This document shows, piece after piece, positions 45,468 to 54,799 of a DNA stretch of 64,000 nucleotides. A program made the translations under genes and the position numbers. Source of the DNA: Lentisphaerota bacterium (GTDB lineage Bacteria; Verrucomicrobiota; Kiritimatiellia; UBA8416; JAIOPI01); NCBI GenBank assembly GCA_021413965.1, contig JAIOPI010000040.1:172947-236946 (forward strand), given 5' to 3'. The number at the start of each line of letters is the position of its first letter. Position 1 is the first letter of the stretch. The notes below the pieces were generated by a model. The model worked only from the letters and a program-made list of their open reading frames with translations, had not been told where the DNA came from and did not search any database.

Positions 45468-46621
45468 TGAATTTTGTCTTTCCCAATGAATTGCGGGTCA
45501 CGTGGACGGTCATGATCGTCCTGTACCCGTACATCACCGGCCTCGTGGCGGGCGCGTTCATCGTCTCGTCTCTGTATCACGTCTTCGGCCGGGAGGAGCT
45601 GCGCCCCATTGCGCGGTTCTCGCTGGCGTCGGCCTTTGTTTTCCTGCTGTTCGCGCCGCTGCCGCTGCTGATGCACCTGGGCCATCCGGAGCGCGCCTTC
45701 AACATCATGATCACGCCTCACTTCACGTCGGCCATGGCGGGGTTCGGCTACATTTACTCCGCCTACCTGCTGGTGGTGGTGCTGGAACTGTGGTTCGTGC
45801 TGCGCAGCGATTTCCTTGCGCGGGCCAGGGGGCGCGGCCCGGTCGCCTGGCTGTGCCGCAGCCTGGTGCTCTTCAATCTGCATGAGAGCCCGGCCACCCG
45901 CGAGGCCGATCACCGCATCGTCAAGTTCCTCGCCGGCCTGGGCATTCCCATGGCGTGCACGCTGCACGGTTACGTGGGGTTCCTGTTCGGTTCCCTCAAG
46001 GCCAACCCCTGGTGGTCGACGCCGCTGATGTTCGTCATCTTCATCTTCTCGGCCATCGTGTCCGGCATCTCGGTGTTGATCTTCCATTACTTCGTCGTGT
46101 TCTGGATCAACCGCTGGAAGGTAAACGGGGCTTGCGTGCGTTCGCTCGGCCGCTACCTGTGGGGGTTCATGATGGTCGCCGTGGCGCTCGAGCTGCTGGA
46201 AATCCTGTCGATCACCTACGAGCAGACCGACAAGACCGAGGTGCTGAATACGCTGATCCGGACCAAGCTGTTCATGTCCTACGTGGTGCTGCAGTTCCTG
46301 GTCTTCTCGCTGGTGCCCTTCCTGATGCTGGCGGTGCACGCGCTCTTCCGGGTGCGGGAGCGCGTGGCGCATGCCCTGATCTGGACCTCGGCCACCATGC
46401 TGCTGGTTCAGGTGCTGTTGATGCGCTGGAACGTGGTGGTCGGCGGGCAACTCGTGTCCAAGTCCATGCGCGGCTTCACCAGTTACTTTCCGGGCGTGTG
46501 GGAGAAGGAGGGCCTGCTGACGGCGGCGATCATCTTCACGATGCCGTTCCTCATCCTCTACGTCTTCCACCGCATCGTCCCGCTGTTTCCCGACGTGGAT
46601 GGCCGATCGAAGCAGCCGTAG
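45464..46621 (+). CDS. NrfD/PsrC-family membrane subunit
   Basis: 385 residues, about ten membrane helices. NrfD-type features are VMIVLYPYITGLVAGAFIVS at the first helix, PLPLLMHLGHPERAFNIM and FTSAMAGFGYIYSAYLL. It is the quinone/quinol-reacting integral subunit that pairs with the FeS protein encoded just before it (ATGATGA overlap). No molybdopterin catalytic subunit is encoded in the module, so the electron partner is probably the multihaem cytochrome. Confidence 0.92.
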   Translation: MMNFVFPNELRVTWTVMIVLYPYITGLVAGAFIVSSLYHVFGREELRPIARFSLASAFVFLLFAPLPLLMHLGHPERAFNIMITPHFTSAMAGFGYIYSAYLLVVVLELWFVLRSDFLARARGRGPVAWLCRSLVLFNLHESPATREADHRIVKFLAGLGIPMACTLHGYVGFLFGSLKANPWWSTPLMFVIFIFSAIVSGISVLIFHYFVVFWINRWKVNGACVRSLGRYLWGFMMVAVALELLEILSITYEQTDKTEVLNTLIRTKLFMSYVVLQFLVFSLVPFLMLAVHALFRVRERVAHALIWTSATMLLVQVLLMRWNVVVGGQLVSKSMRGFTSYFPGVWEKEGLLTAAIIFTMPFLILYVFHRIVPLFPDVDGRSKQP

Positions 46622-46678
46622 CGCGCCTGACGGCGGTCTTGTGCAGGACCCCGGCATCCGGCGCGGCGAGGGATTCGC

Positions 46679-48295
46679 ATGGCGACGGAGGATACAACGG
46701 TCGCGGCCGAGGTCGCCGACTTCCGTGCGCGCCTCGCGCGCCTGGAAGTCCGCGTCGGGGGATTGGAACGGGCCCAGGGGCTGCCCGTTGGCGACTCGCC
46801 GGCCATGTCGGTGGCGGTGCCGTCCGCCCGTCCGCCCGACGCCACGGCGGCCACGCTCTTCCTGCAGGTGGCCGTACTGGCGTTCGCCCTTCTGGGCGCG
46901 CTGATTCTGCGTGTGCTGACGCAGCAGGGCATGCTGGGGCAGACGGGCGGCACGCGGCTGGGATTTATCTACGCGGGCGGCCTGATGGTCTTCGCGTTGC
47001 TTCCGGGACCGCGGCGGGTGCTGTCCCGAGCCGCCGATCTTCTGCCATGCGCCGCCGTCATGCTCGCCTTTGCCATCGCCTTGGAGTCGGCCCTGCGGGC
47101 GCACACGCTGCCTCGCCTCAGCGCCATGATGATCGTGATCGGGTGTGGCTTGCTCATGCTGCTGGTGGGGGGCGTGCGGCGCGAGGCGTCGCTGGCCGCG
47201 GTCAGTGCGCTGGGATCGATGCTGGCGCTGGTTGCGCTCGGGTTGGACGCGGCGGGCCTTGCCTGGCAGCTGGCCGGTCTGGTGGGCATGACCGCCTGTG
47301 CGACGGGGGCTTCCTGGCGGCGCGGGCTGGCGACGCTGCGCCCGCTGGTCTGGTGCGCCGCCATGCTGCTGCTGGGCGTTGGCCTGCTGCTCGCGCGCCA
47401 GCAGAACCTGCCGCTCGGGCCCGTGCTGCTTGCCGCCGCGGCGCTGGTTGCGGTCGCGGCGGCGCAGCACGTGGTCATGCGTGCGCGCCTGGAGTGGGCG
47501 GCCGTGTGGCTGCCCACCGGGGCCTTGTGGCTGGCGTTGCTGGCGCAGGTGGCGGACTGGCCCCATCGGGTGGGGGTCGCCGCGTGGGTGGCGGTTGCGG
47601 CCACGATCCTGCTGGCCGCGCTGCGCCTGAGCGCTGCCCCGTTGCCGGCCCTGGCCGGTCTGGCGGTGACCGCGTCGGTGGCCGGCGTCATCGGCTGGTC
47701 GGGGCTGGATCCGGGCGGGGCGCTGGCGGCGGTTGCGGGCCTCGCGCTGTGGCAGGCCGCCGGGCGCAGCCGTGCGTCTTGGTCGGCGCTGCCGGTCGCC
47801 CTGCTCATGCTGGCCGGTGCGGGGACGGGGCTGGTGCGCCACGTGAGGGAGGCCGCCACGTGGCCGGGTATGGCGTCGGGTGTGCTGCTGGCGGCAATCC
47901 TCCTGGTCCATTATCAACGCACGGGTCGCACGCGTGCGGACGTTACGCGCGGTGATGCCGCTGCCCGGCTGTCACCCGCGATCCTGGCCGGCGGGCTGCT
48001 GGTGGCGCTCGCCGTGAGCCGCGCGCTGCTGCACCGATGGGTGCCCGAGGCCGCCACCTTCCTGCTGGCGCAAACAGGTCTGCTCGCCGCGGCAGCCATG
48101 GCCCTGAGCTACTGGGGGCACATGGGAGACCGCCGGCCCGTCGTCTACAGCGGTTTGGGCTGTATGCTCGTGGCGATGGGCAAGGTGGTGCTGCTGGATC
48201 TGGTCCGCCTCAAGGACGTGCGGTTGCTGGCGGCGGTCGTCATGCTGGGGCTGGCCTCCGTCGTGGTCTCGCGCATTCTGCGGCGCCGGGTGTAA
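46679..48295 (+). CDS. Polytopic membrane protein, DUF2339-like
   Basis: 538 residues. A short N-terminal coiled coil (FRARLARLEVRVGGLERAQG) is followed from about residue 55 by some 14-16 closely packed hydrophobic helices. This head-plus-helix layout is that of the DUF2339 family of unknown function. The other frames here are also open because of the high GC content, but only this one gives a coherent membrane protein. It follows the NrfD gene by 57 bases, which may mean co-transcription; a link to the respiratory complex is not shown. Confidence 0.7.
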   Translation: MATEDTTVAAEVADFRARLARLEVRVGGLERAQGLPVGDSPAMSVAVPSARPPDATAATLFLQVAVLAFALLGALILRVLTQQGMLGQTGGTRLGFIYAGGLMVFALLPGPRRVLSRAADLLPCAAVMLAFAIALESALRAHTLPRLSAMMIVIGCGLLMLLVGGVRREASLAAVSALGSMLALVALGLDAAGLAWQLAGLVGMTACATGASWRRGLATLRPLVWCAAMLLLGVGLLLARQQNLPLGPVLLAAAALVAVAAAQHVVMRARLEWAAVWLPTGALWLALLAQVADWPHRVGVAAWVAVAATILLAALRLSAAPLPALAGLAVTASVAGVIGWSGLDPGGALAAVAGLALWQAAGRSRASWSALPVALLMLAGAGTGLVRHVREAATWPGMASGVLLAAILLVHYQRTGRTRADVTRGDAAARLSPAILAGGLLVALAVSRALLHRWVPEAATFLLAQTGLLAAAAMALSYWGHMGDRRPVVYSGLGCMLVAMGKVVLLDLVRLKDVRLLAAVVMLGLASVVVSRILRRRV

Positions 48296-48407
48296 CGTGC
48301 ATGGCCTGAGCGCCAGCCGGGATGTCGCGGGCGATTTCCATGGCCGGAACCCTGCCGGGGCCGTATGATGCGCCGTGGCGGGGCATGCGACCCGCCGGGA
48401 GGTCGCC

Positions 48408-48806
48408 ATGTTGAAGAAACAGTTCACGCTCTATCTGGCGAATCGTCCGGGCGAGTTGGCGCGCATCACGCGGGTCATCGCGCGGGCCAGGATCAACATC
48501 GAGGGGATTTCGGCCTTCACGAGCACGGATGTGGGGCTCGTGCAGATCGTGGTGAGCAACGCGGCTAAGACGCGCGCCACGCTCCAGCGGGCTGGGGTGG
48601 CCTTTACGGTGCAGGATGTGGTCGTGGTGGCGCTGCCCAACACGCCGGGGGCCCTGGCGGATGTGACGGCCCGCATTGCGGAGTCGGGCGCCAACATCAA
48701 CTATCTCTACGCCACCGCGTGCGACGGCAAGCGCAAGGGCCACAGCTACGCCGTCATCAGCGCGCCGGACCTGGGCCGGAACCGGAAGTTCTGGTCAAAG
48801 GCATAG
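48408..48806 (+). CDS. Tandem ACT-domain protein
   Basis: 132 residues, ATG after GGGAGG. Two ACT modules: KKQFTLYLANRPGELARITR with ARINIEGISAF, and VVVVALPNTPGALADVTARI with SGANINYLYAT. Free-standing ACT pairs bind amino acids and act as sensors. It has no catalytic domain; the ligand is unknown. Confidence 0.88.
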   Translation: MLKKQFTLYLANRPGELARITRVIARARINIEGISAFTSTDVGLVQIVVSNAAKTRATLQRAGVAFTVQDVVVVALPNTPGALADVTARIAESGANINYLYATACDGKRKGHSYAVISAPDLGRNRKFWSKA

Positions 48807-48889
48807 CACGCATCCTCCCTGGCGGGTGGGCGAAATCGTCGGCATTGACCCCGTCAAAATATCCCATTCGAACAGTCTGGAATTCCCAC

Positions 48890-48924
48890 CCTAAGGCGTG
48901 GGGGTCCCCGGCCGATTCCTTAGG
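48890..48924. repeat. Inverted repeat between the ACT and coiled-coil genes
   Basis: CCTAAGG (48890-48896) and CCTTAGG (48918-48924) enclose a GGGG/CCCC hairpin. Lies in a 266-base gap that also holds a possible -10 (TATAAG) near 49000. Role unknown. Confidence 0.35.
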
Positions 48925-49072
48925 TCATTCCCTGATGAAGGGGCCGCCCAATTGCTGTTTGGCTCAATTATTGTGTTTTCTCGTGTAGGGGTTTCCCTTA
49001 TAAGCTCAAACGCACTTGAAATCCAAAGCGACTCTGTCAGAATACTGCTAGCAGGTGGGTGAGAGGCAAGTC

Positions 49073-49474
49073 ATGTTTAGTGGAGAAAGCGATCCGATCG
49101 AGGACCTGACCGTCCTGGAGAACCGGCGGACGGATCTGATCAACGCGATGGAAGCGATTGACGTGAAGCGGCGCGAATTGCAGGCGCGCATCATGATCAT
49201 GAACCGCCAGCGCAATATGCCGAAGATCCATATTGCGCGCATGAAGGCCGAGTCGGCGGAACTGCTGCAGAAGCGCACCGATGTTCGCAACGAGCTGGGC
49301 AAGGTGAATCGCGAGTTGTCGGAATTGCGGCGGCTGCGTTCCGGCCTGCGTACGCCCGAAACCGTGGCCCAGACTTTCGTGCGCATCGCGAAGCGGATGA
49401 TGCCCGAGGAGATGTTCAACGACATCATGGATGTCGCCTTGAACGAAGTGCAGGGCCCACCACCCGAAAACTGA
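49073..49474 (+). CDS. Small coiled-coil protein, unknown function
   Basis: 133 residues from the ATG at 49073 (a GTG at 49055 is possible). Highly charged, mostly helical: VLENRRTDLINAMEAIDVKR, then ESAELLQKRTDVRNELGK. C-terminal part FVRIAKRMMPEEMFNDIMD is amphipathic. No known domain, signal peptide or membrane helix. Convergent with the TonB receptor gene. Confidence 0.65.
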   Translation: MFSGESDPIEDLTVLENRRTDLINAMEAIDVKRRELQARIMIMNRQRNMPKIHIARMKAESAELLQKRTDVRNELGKVNRELSELRRLRSGLRTPETVAQTFVRIAKRMMPEEMFNDIMDVALNEVQGPPPEN

Positions 49475-49579
49475 CCCTCGCCTCTCAGGTCCTTCTTTGT
49501 GTGGCCCTGGTCACGCTATGTCAATTTTTCGGCGAGCATCTCCCGCGGAGTCGCTGAGTACACGGGGAATGGGTCACGT

Positions 49580-49606
49580 CACGAACCGCTGAGAAGGCGG
49601 TTCGTG
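49580..49606. repeat. Hairpin 1 of a tandem pair
   Basis: CACGAACCGC, 7-base loop, GCGGTTCGTG: a perfect 10-bp stem. It shares the core CGAACCG/CGGTTCG with the next hairpin. Confidence 0.7.
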
Positions 49607-49626
49607 AACGCGAATTGTCATGTTAG

Positions 49627-49655
49627 GCCCGAACCGGCCTCTCACCGGTTCGGGC
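49627..49655. repeat. Hairpin 2 of a tandem pair
   Basis: GCCCGAACCGG, 7-base loop, CCGGTTCGGGC: a perfect 11-bp stem starting 20 bases after hairpin 1. Both lie between convergent genes. Without T runs they are not typical terminators on either strand. Confidence 0.7.
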
Positions 49656-49753
49656 ACGGAAACTCCCCTCTGCAACCTCTGTGCCTCTGCGGGAGCACCC
49701 TTGCCGAATGAATCAACCTAAAGCCGGACGAGACACCGGCTGACACGCTTCGG

Positions 49754-51874
49754 TTAGAACTCGCCATGCAGGGCGGCCACCAGCGACCGTCCGGCTTCGG
49801 GGATACGTTCCCCCACGCCCACGTCGCTGTCGCCCACGCGATTGATGCCGCCCAGATGGTCGGCGTAACGCTTGTCGAACACGTTGTCGACGCCGAGCCG
49901 CGCCGTGCAGGCGTTTGGCCACGCATGGCCCACGCTCAGGTTGAGCACCGCAAAACCGGCCGTGGCCGGCTCGGCGTTGTAACGCGCCACGTCGTCCTGC
50001 CGTTGCGCGAGCGCGAGCTGCGCGCGCTGATCCCACCCGCCGCGCCGGTGTTCCAGCGCAACCGTGCCATGCAGCGGCGCGATGCGGTAGAGGTTGTCGT
50101 CGTCGTCGCGGTTGCGGCCGCGCACATAGCCGGCGGTGGCGTCCAGGCCGACGTGATCGGTCAGCGCGAGGCGCGCCTGGCCGTCGACTCCGTACAGGTC
50201 GGCGCGGTCGAGGTTCGAGTACTGCAGGACCGGGCGCTGCATGGCATCGAGACGCTCGGTCGGCGCGCCCTGGATGTAGTTGTCGACGATCTTGTAGAAC
50301 GGGCTGATGCGCGCCTGCCAGCGCGGCCCGCGCCAGTCCGCGGCGGCGGCGATCTGGTGGGCCGTTTCGGGTTCGAGGTCGAGCCGGCCCAGATAGGTGC
50401 GGCCATCGGCCTGCCCGGCGCTGGCGCTGAGCGGGGTCCACAGGTAGCGCTCCAGCAGGCTGGGCGCGCGGTTTTGGCGGGCGACACCCACTTCGTAGCG
50501 GCCTGCGGCCGCCGCATCGTAGCGCAGCGTGGCGCTGGCATCGATGGCCGTTTCGGTGGTCTCGCGGTCGCCGGCGTTGAAGCGTGCGGCATCCGGGGCG
50601 GCGGACGGGAAGGAGTCCTCGATCGCGTCGGCGTCGCTCATCACGGCATCGCCGCGGAGTCCGAGCACGGTGGACCAGGGCGTACGCCCGTGGGTTTCGC
50701 GTTCGACGTAAGCGCCCGCGCGGGTACGCGAGGCCTGGTTGAGCGTGTCCTGGCGGGCGCCGGTGGCGATATTCCGCTGATAGGCGTCGAAGGCGTTGCG
50801 ATGCGCCTCGGCCCCCACACGCAGGGTGCTCGTGCCGGCGGGCCAGGCCGTGTTGAGGCGCAAGCCGCCGTCGTCGCTTTCAGCCGGGGATTCCATGCGC
50901 GGCATGCCCGGGGCCACCGGTCGGAGGCTGTAGTTGTCCATGTGGTGGTCGATGGTGTGGACGTAGGCGCGCAGGTCTGCGCGACCCCAGTCATAATCAG
51001 CCGCCTGCTTGAGCCCAAGGCCCAGGCTGTCGTCCTCGATCATGTCCATGGGCAGGGCCGGCGTGCCGGCGTCGCGGGTGCGCACGAGGCCGGAGTCGAC
51101 GGACCAGAGTCCGTTTTCGGTGCGGCCGGCCAGCGATGCGCCGTGCTGCTGCGTGTCGTAACCGCTGGCGCGGAGGCGTCCGCCGCCGGGGACGCGCCGG
51201 TCATCGGCCGTCTGCCAGGCGCCGGCGTAAGCGACGGACTGCGTCTGGCTGGCGAGGCTGGCCTCGGCCTGCACGCCGAAGCCGTCGTTGGCACGGTGAT
51301 ACGACGCGCCCAGCGCGCCCCGGGCGACCGCCGTTTCATTGGTGGCGAAGCGTGGCGCCGGCGGTTGCACGAGCACGGTGCCGCCGATGCTGTCACCGCC
51401 CAGGCTGACGGGGGCGATCCCCGCCAGCACCTGCACCGTGTCGACGGCGGCCGGCGAGGCATAGTGGAAGGGCGGATCCATGTGGTTGGGGCAGGCCGGC
51501 GAGAGCGTTCGCCCGTCCACGAGAACGCGGACGCGGTCGCCGCTGAGGCCGCGCAGTTGCACGATCCCGGTTTGCGGGCCGTTGCGCACCACGGCAGCCC
51601 CGGGGGCGTCGGCCAGCAGTGCCGCGCCATCCTGCGCCAGCAGGCGGGTTGAGGGCGCCGGACGCATGACGGTGGCGTTGAGCGCCGCGCCCGCCGGCAC
51701 GGGCAGGTCTCGGATGGCGGCGGATGGGGCGGTCACGAGCAGATCGGGCAGGTGTCGGACGGTGTTCGTTTCAGATTCGGTTTGGGCGATGGCGCGCGCG
51801 GGCAGGCCACAGATGGCCACAGCCAGCAAAACCAGCACCCGGCGGAGGACAGGCAAACTTGCGTGCATCAGCAT
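49754..51874 (-). CDS. TonB-dependent outer-membrane receptor, copper-type
   Basis: 706 residues from the ATG at 51874. Signal peptide MHASLPVLRRVLVLLAVAIC with cleavage near ARAIAQ. Plug domain about 40-170 (DLLVTAPSAAIRD, GIVQLRGLSGDRVRVLVDGR), 22-strand barrel after that, ending in ALHGEF with terminal Phe. The plug contains SPACPNHMDPPFHYASP; the CPNHMDPP block is a mark of the NosA/OprC-like copper receptor group. It lies 117 bases after the CxxC protein gene in the same direction. TonB, ExbB and ExbD are not in the window. Confidence 0.88.
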   Translation of the reverse strand: MLMHASLPVLRRVLVLLAVAICGLPARAIAQTESETNTVRHLPDLLVTAPSAAIRDLPVPAGAALNATVMRPAPSTRLLAQDGAALLADAPGAAVVRNGPQTGIVQLRGLSGDRVRVLVDGRTLSPACPNHMDPPFHYASPAAVDTVQVLAGIAPVSLGGDSIGGTVLVQPPAPRFATNETAVARGALGASYHRANDGFGVQAEASLASQTQSVAYAGAWQTADDRRVPGGGRLRASGYDTQQHGASLAGRTENGLWSVDSGLVRTRDAGTPALPMDMIEDDSLGLGLKQAADYDWGRADLRAYVHTIDHHMDNYSLRPVAPGMPRMESPAESDDGGLRLNTAWPAGTSTLRVGAEAHRNAFDAYQRNIATGARQDTLNQASRTRAGAYVERETHGRTPWSTVLGLRGDAVMSDADAIEDSFPSAAPDAARFNAGDRETTETAIDASATLRYDAAAAGRYEVGVARQNRAPSLLERYLWTPLSASAGQADGRTYLGRLDLEPETAHQIAAAADWRGPRWQARISPFYKIVDNYIQGAPTERLDAMQRPVLQYSNLDRADLYGVDGQARLALTDHVGLDATAGYVRGRNRDDDDNLYRIAPLHGTVALEHRRGGWDQRAQLALAQRQDDVARYNAEPATAGFAVLNLSVGHAWPNACTARLGVDNVFDKRYADHLGGINRVGDSDVGVGERIPEAGRSLVAALHGEF

Positions 51875-51991
51875 ACAGCTCCAGAAGAACGAATGGTGGC
51901 ATTCAAGCGTTCGGACGATGGCCCAGGCGCGCGACGGAAACAGGGTGGTGTCGCGCGAGCGGGCGGATGACGTCACGGTGCGTGTGGACGG

Positions 51992-52387
51992 TCACGCGGA
52001 GCGAGGCGGCGGCTTGGGGGGCGGGTGGGCGATGTCGTCCGGGCAGGTGGCGGCGTAGCGGCGAAGCGGGGTGGGGCGTGTGGGGGGCGCGACGGGGTGG
52101 GCGCCAATCATGGCGAGGCCCAACTCAGTCGTGCTGGTGATCGTGGCGAGGGGGGGCTGCTGATGCCGCTCCTGCTGGCGCCCGTCCCTGATCTTCAGGC
52201 ACATCGCGCAAGGATGCTTGCCGTCGAAGGTCTTCACCACGGCGCCGCTCAGAGAATCCGAGCGGACGTACGTGATGAGCATACCGGTCCAGGCTACGGT
52301 TTGGAGCAGCAGCCAATGCCCGCCGCCCGCCGTCAGAACAGCGAGCAGACACGCAACCCGTCCCGTACGTTGCAAAGTGGCCTTCAT
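51992..52387 (-). CDS. Small membrane-anchored CxxC protein next to the copper receptor
   Basis: 131 residues. N-terminal helix (about 10-40, ACLLAVLTAGGGHWLLLQTV), then TFDGKHPCAMCLKIRDGRQQ with a CxxC pair, and a Pro-rich tail with one further Cys. Related small proteins sit beside copper TonB receptors in Verrucomicrobia as I remember them; the CxxC suggests metal or disulfide chemistry on the outer side of the inner membrane. Function not established. Confidence 0.6.
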   Translation of the reverse strand: MKATLQRTGRVACLLAVLTAGGGHWLLLQTVAWTGMLITYVRSDSLSGAVVKTFDGKHPCAMCLKIRDGRQQERHQQPPLATITSTTELGLAMIGAHPVAPPTRPTPLRRYAATCPDDIAHPPPKPPPRSA

Positions 52388-52433
52388 GACGATGGCGGCA
52401 CGCGGCTAGTTATCCGGTGTCCGGGTAAAAATG

Positions 52434-54056
52434 TCAACCCGCCCACAGGCCGTGCAGGCCCCAGAGCACGGCGAGCATGATCCCAGTATAGGCGACGAGG
52501 ATGGCCTGGTAGCGGGGCCAGTGGCGCCGGTACTGGAACTGGCGCCGGACGTCGGCCTGGAACACGAGGTTGCCCAGGTCGCCACGGCGCGCGAGCCATG
52601 GCGTGGCCACGCTTGCCAGGTACCCGATGCTCACGGTCAACAGGCAGCCGCTCGCGTTCCACCACAGCCAGGAGACACCCGGCAGCAGCCGCCACGTCAA
52701 CAGGTTGGCCGCAAAGCCACCCGCAATCCCCGCAACCGCGCCCAGGTCATGGGTGCGGCGGGTGAGGGTGGCCAGCAGAAAGGTTCCCAGGATCGGCCCG
52801 TTCGCCAGCGAGCCGACCTTGTTGATCGATTCGATGATCGAGGGCGAGATGTCGTGGACATGGAAGGAGAAGGCGATGCAGACGACGCCCCAGAACACGG
52901 TTGTGCCGCGGGACCAGAAGAAGGCGGCGCGCCCTTCGAGCGGGGCGCGCGTCAGGTAGCGCTCGACGACATCGCGCAGCGTGGCGGCGGAGAGCGAGTT
53001 GATGGTCGAGTCCATGGAGGACATGGCGGCCGCAAAGAGGGCCGCGATGATGAGACCGATCGCGCCGTGAGGCAGGTAGTGCAGGGCGAAGACGGGCACG
53101 GCGAGGTTGTAATTGGGGGTGCCGGTGGTCGGGTCGGTGAGGTGTTGCAGGAAATCGGGGTGCCGGGCGAGGAATGCGCCGAGGGCCACGCCGACGAGGC
53201 AGTAGGTCAGGACCAGTGGGAAGCGGAGCAGCCCGTTGAGAAAGAGGGCGAGGTTGCCGTCGTCGGCGTCGCGGGTGGAGAGCAGGCGTTGGACCTGGGT
53301 CTGGTCGCATCCGTAGTAGCTCAAGTAGAGGAAGAAGCCGCCGATGAGCATGGGCCAGAAGGCGAACGTTTCGCCGTCGCGCAGGCCCAGGGCGGCGAAG
53401 TCGAGTGTGCGGGCTTGCGTCGCGGGAAAGTTGGCGATCACGGCCGCCCAGCCGCCGGTGTGCTGGACGGCGAGGACGAAGCAGGCGGCAATGCCGGCAT
53501 AGAGCACGACCATCTGGATCACGTCCGAGTAGATATCGGCGCGAATGCCGCCCAGGAAGTCGTACAGGACGGTAATCACGCCGAAGAGAAGCACGGCGAC
53601 CCAGAAGGGGATGCCCACGATCATCTGGATGACGAGCGCGAGGCCGTAGACGGTGATGCCGGTGGCAAACGCGCGCAGCCCCTGGAAGAGCAGGGAGAGC
53701 AGGGTGCGGCTGTGCGGGCCGAAGCGCCGCTCCAGGTACTCGTAGACCGTGACGCACCCCTGTTGGCGAAAAAAGGGGACGAGGAAGAGCATGATGCCGA
53801 CCATGGCCAGCGGGACCGCCAGTTCGTACTGGAGCCAGAGCAGGCCACCGACGGCCATGACGAACGCCGGACCGCCCAGGAGGCTGTTCGAGGAGCACTG
53901 GGTGGCGAGGGTCGACACGGCAATGGCCACGGGGCCGATGCGGTTGCCCCCGAGGTAGTAGTCGCGGGTGGACGTCTGCCGGCGGCCGACCCACCAGGAC
54001 ATGGCGACCAGGCCAATCAGATACGTGCCGACGATGCTCCAATCCAGCGCGTTCAT
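52434..54056 (-). CDS. Sodium:solute symporter (SSS family)
   Basis: 540 residues from the ATG at 54056. 13-14 membrane helices. SSS features: LDWSIVGTYLIGLVAMSWWV, TRDYYLGGNRIGP, AVSTLATQCSSNSLLGGPAF, FFLYLSYYGCDQTQVQRLL (the Na+-site region) and FAAAMSSMDSTINSLSAA. It imports a solute with Na+ across the inner membrane; the substrate is unknown, and sugar or sialic acid-type transporters are the closest in layout. NQR could supply the Na+ gradient. Confidence 0.9.
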   Translation of the reverse strand: MNALDWSIVGTYLIGLVAMSWWVGRRQTSTRDYYLGGNRIGPVAIAVSTLATQCSSNSLLGGPAFVMAVGGLLWLQYELAVPLAMVGIMLFLVPFFRQQGCVTVYEYLERRFGPHSRTLLSLLFQGLRAFATGITVYGLALVIQMIVGIPFWVAVLLFGVITVLYDFLGGIRADIYSDVIQMVVLYAGIAACFVLAVQHTGGWAAVIANFPATQARTLDFAALGLRDGETFAFWPMLIGGFFLYLSYYGCDQTQVQRLLSTRDADDGNLALFLNGLLRFPLVLTYCLVGVALGAFLARHPDFLQHLTDPTTGTPNYNLAVPVFALHYLPHGAIGLIIAALFAAAMSSMDSTINSLSAATLRDVVERYLTRAPLEGRAAFFWSRGTTVFWGVVCIAFSFHVHDISPSIIESINKVGSLANGPILGTFLLATLTRRTHDLGAVAGIAGGFAANLLTWRLLPGVSWLWWNASGCLLTVSIGYLASVATPWLARRGDLGNLVFQADVRRQFQYRRHWPRYQAILVAYTGIMLAVLWGLHGLWAG

Positions 54057-54140
54057 GGCGACCGGATGATACCGCCGGAGGCTGTATCGGTAAAGTTTAA
54101 CCAATCGCGGCGGGCGGCGGGACGTGCCCGGCATGCAGGC

Positions 54141-54174
54141 AAAAAAAAGGCGGCCCCAATTGCTTGGGGCCGCC
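54141..54174 (-). terminator. Intrinsic terminator of the RNA-binding protein gene
   Basis: On the minus strand GGCGGCCCCAA, loop GCAA, TTGGGGCCGCC, then eight T (54148-54141). A perfect 11-bp stem 47 bases past the RRM gene stop. Confidence 0.88.
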
Positions 54175-54221
54175 ACATCGGCGTGATCAAGCCCCCTCAC
54201 AGGGGCTGATACGCCAGCGGA

Positions 54222-54542
54222 TCAATAACGGTCGCGACGACCGCCGCCGCCACCACCACCGCCACCGCCGAAACCACCGCCACGGGGGCGGTCTTCGCGG
54301 GGCTTGGCTTCGTTGACCGTCAGGGCCCGGCCATCGCATTCCTTGCCGTTGAGTTCGGCAATCGCCTTGTTGGCCTCATCCTGGCTGCCCATTTCCACGA
54401 ACGCAAAGCCGCGGCTCTTGTTCGTGAACTTGTCCGTGATCAGGCTGCAGCTGATGACCGAACCCAGGGGTTCGAACAGCGCGCGCAGGTCGCTCTCCAT
54501 CGTATTGAACGACAGGTTGCCTACGAATAGTTTAGTCGCCAT
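54222..54542 (-). CDS. RRM-type RNA-binding protein
   Basis: 106 residues. One RRM: RNP2 KLFVGNLS and RNP1 RGFAFVEM, with SFNTMESDLRALFEPLGSV between. A Gly/Arg-rich tail (GGGFGGGG, ending RRDRY) follows. Bacterial proteins of this plan are known from cyanobacteria and many other groups as cold-induced RNA chaperones; that role is inferred. The ATG at 54542 follows AAGGAAAA; single-gene transcript with its own terminator. Confidence 0.93.
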   Translation of the reverse strand: MATKLFVGNLSFNTMESDLRALFEPLGSVISCSLITDKFTNKSRGFAFVEMGSQDEANKAIAELNGKECDGRALTVNEAKPREDRPRGGGFGGGGGGGGGGRRDRY

Positions 54543-54799
54543 TTCTGGTTTTCCTTGGTGCCCTGGAGGGAGAAGTGAGGTGACTGTTCCCGAGTCGTTC
54601 GGGTTTCGGATCGGCACCAGCCAGCAACTTGCAGGCGATGGACGAACTACCAATTCACTGTCTGTCTCGCTCGATGAGCATCAGGATCATAGCCGACCCG
54701 TCCATCCAGCGCAAGCCATTCTTTAGGGGCGGGGGGGACGAGTCCTGGCGCCGCTTAATCCCTTGCCCGCGGAGGGGCCCGGCTGTAGCGTCAGCATCC

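Noticed and set aside
45437..47917. 826-codon minus-strand open frame across the NrfD and DUF2339-like genes
   Set aside because: Composition is Arg/Gln/His-rich low complexity, typical of antisense reading of membrane-protein genes; the plus-strand genes are well supported.
45955..47955. 666-codon plus-strand frame overlapping the DUF2339-like gene
   Set aside because: Out of frame with both recognised membrane proteins and made of Gly/Arg/Ala repeats; no coherent helices.
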